Shown here in pieces: positions 5,112-5,336 of a stretch of DNA of 5,336 nucleotides; position 1 is the first letter of the stretch, and every line of letters begins with the position of its first letter. The notes under the pieces are model-generated. The model was not told where the DNA came from, made no database searches, and saw only the letters and a list, made by a program, of their open reading frames with translations. The DNA is taken from contig JAGAIK010000241.1 in the NCBI GenBank assembly GCA_017626625.1, positions 1-5,336 of the forward strand, in the 5' to 3' direction. This DNA comes from Roseburia sp. (GTDB taxonomy: Bacteria > Bacillota > Clostridia > Lachnospirales > Lachnospiraceae). A program made the position numbers and the translations under genes.

Positions 5112-5336
5112 GAGATTACTGTATGATCCCGCGGTACCACCCGCATTGAAAAATGAGTGTTCTCATCTTTCCTCTCTATGTGCTTAACGCGCACCCACGT
5201 ACTGACCTACTTGCGGCTATCTTGGAATGTAGATTGTCCACTGTGGCATATCCTGTATCCAGATATCCGGTTCAACCAGTCTGCTCCGGAGTGTTCCCGT
5301 TATCTTCTCTTTCAAGCAGCGCTCTCAGTCGGTGAC
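5071..5336 (-). promoter_or_regulatory. T-box riboswitch controlling aspS-gatCAB (5' end cut by window edge)
   Basis: A T-box senses uncharged tRNA by pairing its specifier with the anticodon and a UGGN bulge with the tRNA 3' end, which stabilises an antiterminator. Visible in transcript order are: the 3' arm of Stem I; the specifier region G-AAC-A at 5296-5292 followed by the conserved CUCC..GAGC (5291-5283); Stem II with its AGUA turn (5211-5208) and a Stem IIA/B pseudoknot in which ACG/CGU pair and loop GUGC (5194-5191) meets GCAC (5183-5180); a Stem III hairpin AUGAG-AACA-CUCAU (5166-5153); the T-box core GCGGGUGGUACCGCGG (5144-5129) with bulge UGGU (5139-5136); and the terminator. The promoter and Stem I 5' arm are outside the window. 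The specifier reads Asn (AAC), overlapped by Glu (GAA), fitting a transamidation operon. Confidence 0.94.

Noticed and set aside
5270..5273. A second GAAC in the T-box leader as the specifier
   Set aside because: It lies after the conserved UCC..GAGC element and falls in a short hairpin (CUGG-UUGAA-CCGG), whereas the GAAC at 5296-5293 is directly followed by the element that normally follows a specifier.

Overview
All five protein genes lie on the minus strand and read as one transcription unit, running from the right edge of the window to the left: T-box leader, aspS, a NUDIX hydrolase gene, a GNAT::gatC fusion gene, gatA, and the 5' part of gatB. The T-box, the strong GGAGG-type ribosome binding sites, moderate GC and protein sequence style point to a Gram-positive Clostridia bacterium. 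A Lachnospiraceae-like genome is my best guess, from general familiarity rather than a search.

The unit encodes indirect synthesis of amidated aminoacyl-tRNAs. An archaeal-type AspRS with non-discriminating features would charge Asp onto tRNA-Asn (and tRNA-Asp). The GatCAB amidotransferase then converts Asp-tRNA-Asn to Asn-tRNA-Asn, and Glu-tRNA-Gln to Gln-tRNA-Gln if a non-discriminating GluRS is present elsewhere. The leader (about 5071-5336, its 5' half cut by the window edge) is a T-box riboswitch ending in a strong intrinsic terminator. Its specifier region reads GAAC, which holds overlapping Glu (GAA) and Asn (AAC) codons. This matches the dual-codon T-box described for a Clostridium transamidation operon.

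Three things are unusual. First, GatC is not free-standing: it is the C-terminal ~95 residues of a 299-residue protein whose N-terminal ~180 residues are a RimJ/RimL-like GNAT acetyltransferase, with an acidic linker between. Second, a NUDIX hydrolase gene of unknown substrate sits between aspS and the fusion. Third, most gaps between genes hold strong inverted repeats. Two bipartite palindromes of similar design lie upstream of aspS and between gatC and gatA. The 166-base gatA-gatB gap has three nested or mutually exclusive stem systems ending one base before the gatB ribosome binding site. The aspS 3' end is duplicated in frame just downstream of its stop.

Layout by coordinate: gatB 5' part (1-316); structured gap (317-482); gatA (483-1946); palindromic gap (1947-2055); GNAT::gatC (2056-2955); NUDIX (2970-3524); duplicated aspS end (3537-3597); aspS (3598-4929); paired hairpins (4984-5041); terminator and T-box (5071-5336). 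I see no tRNA or rRNA gene, CRISPR array, transposase or plus-strand gene.
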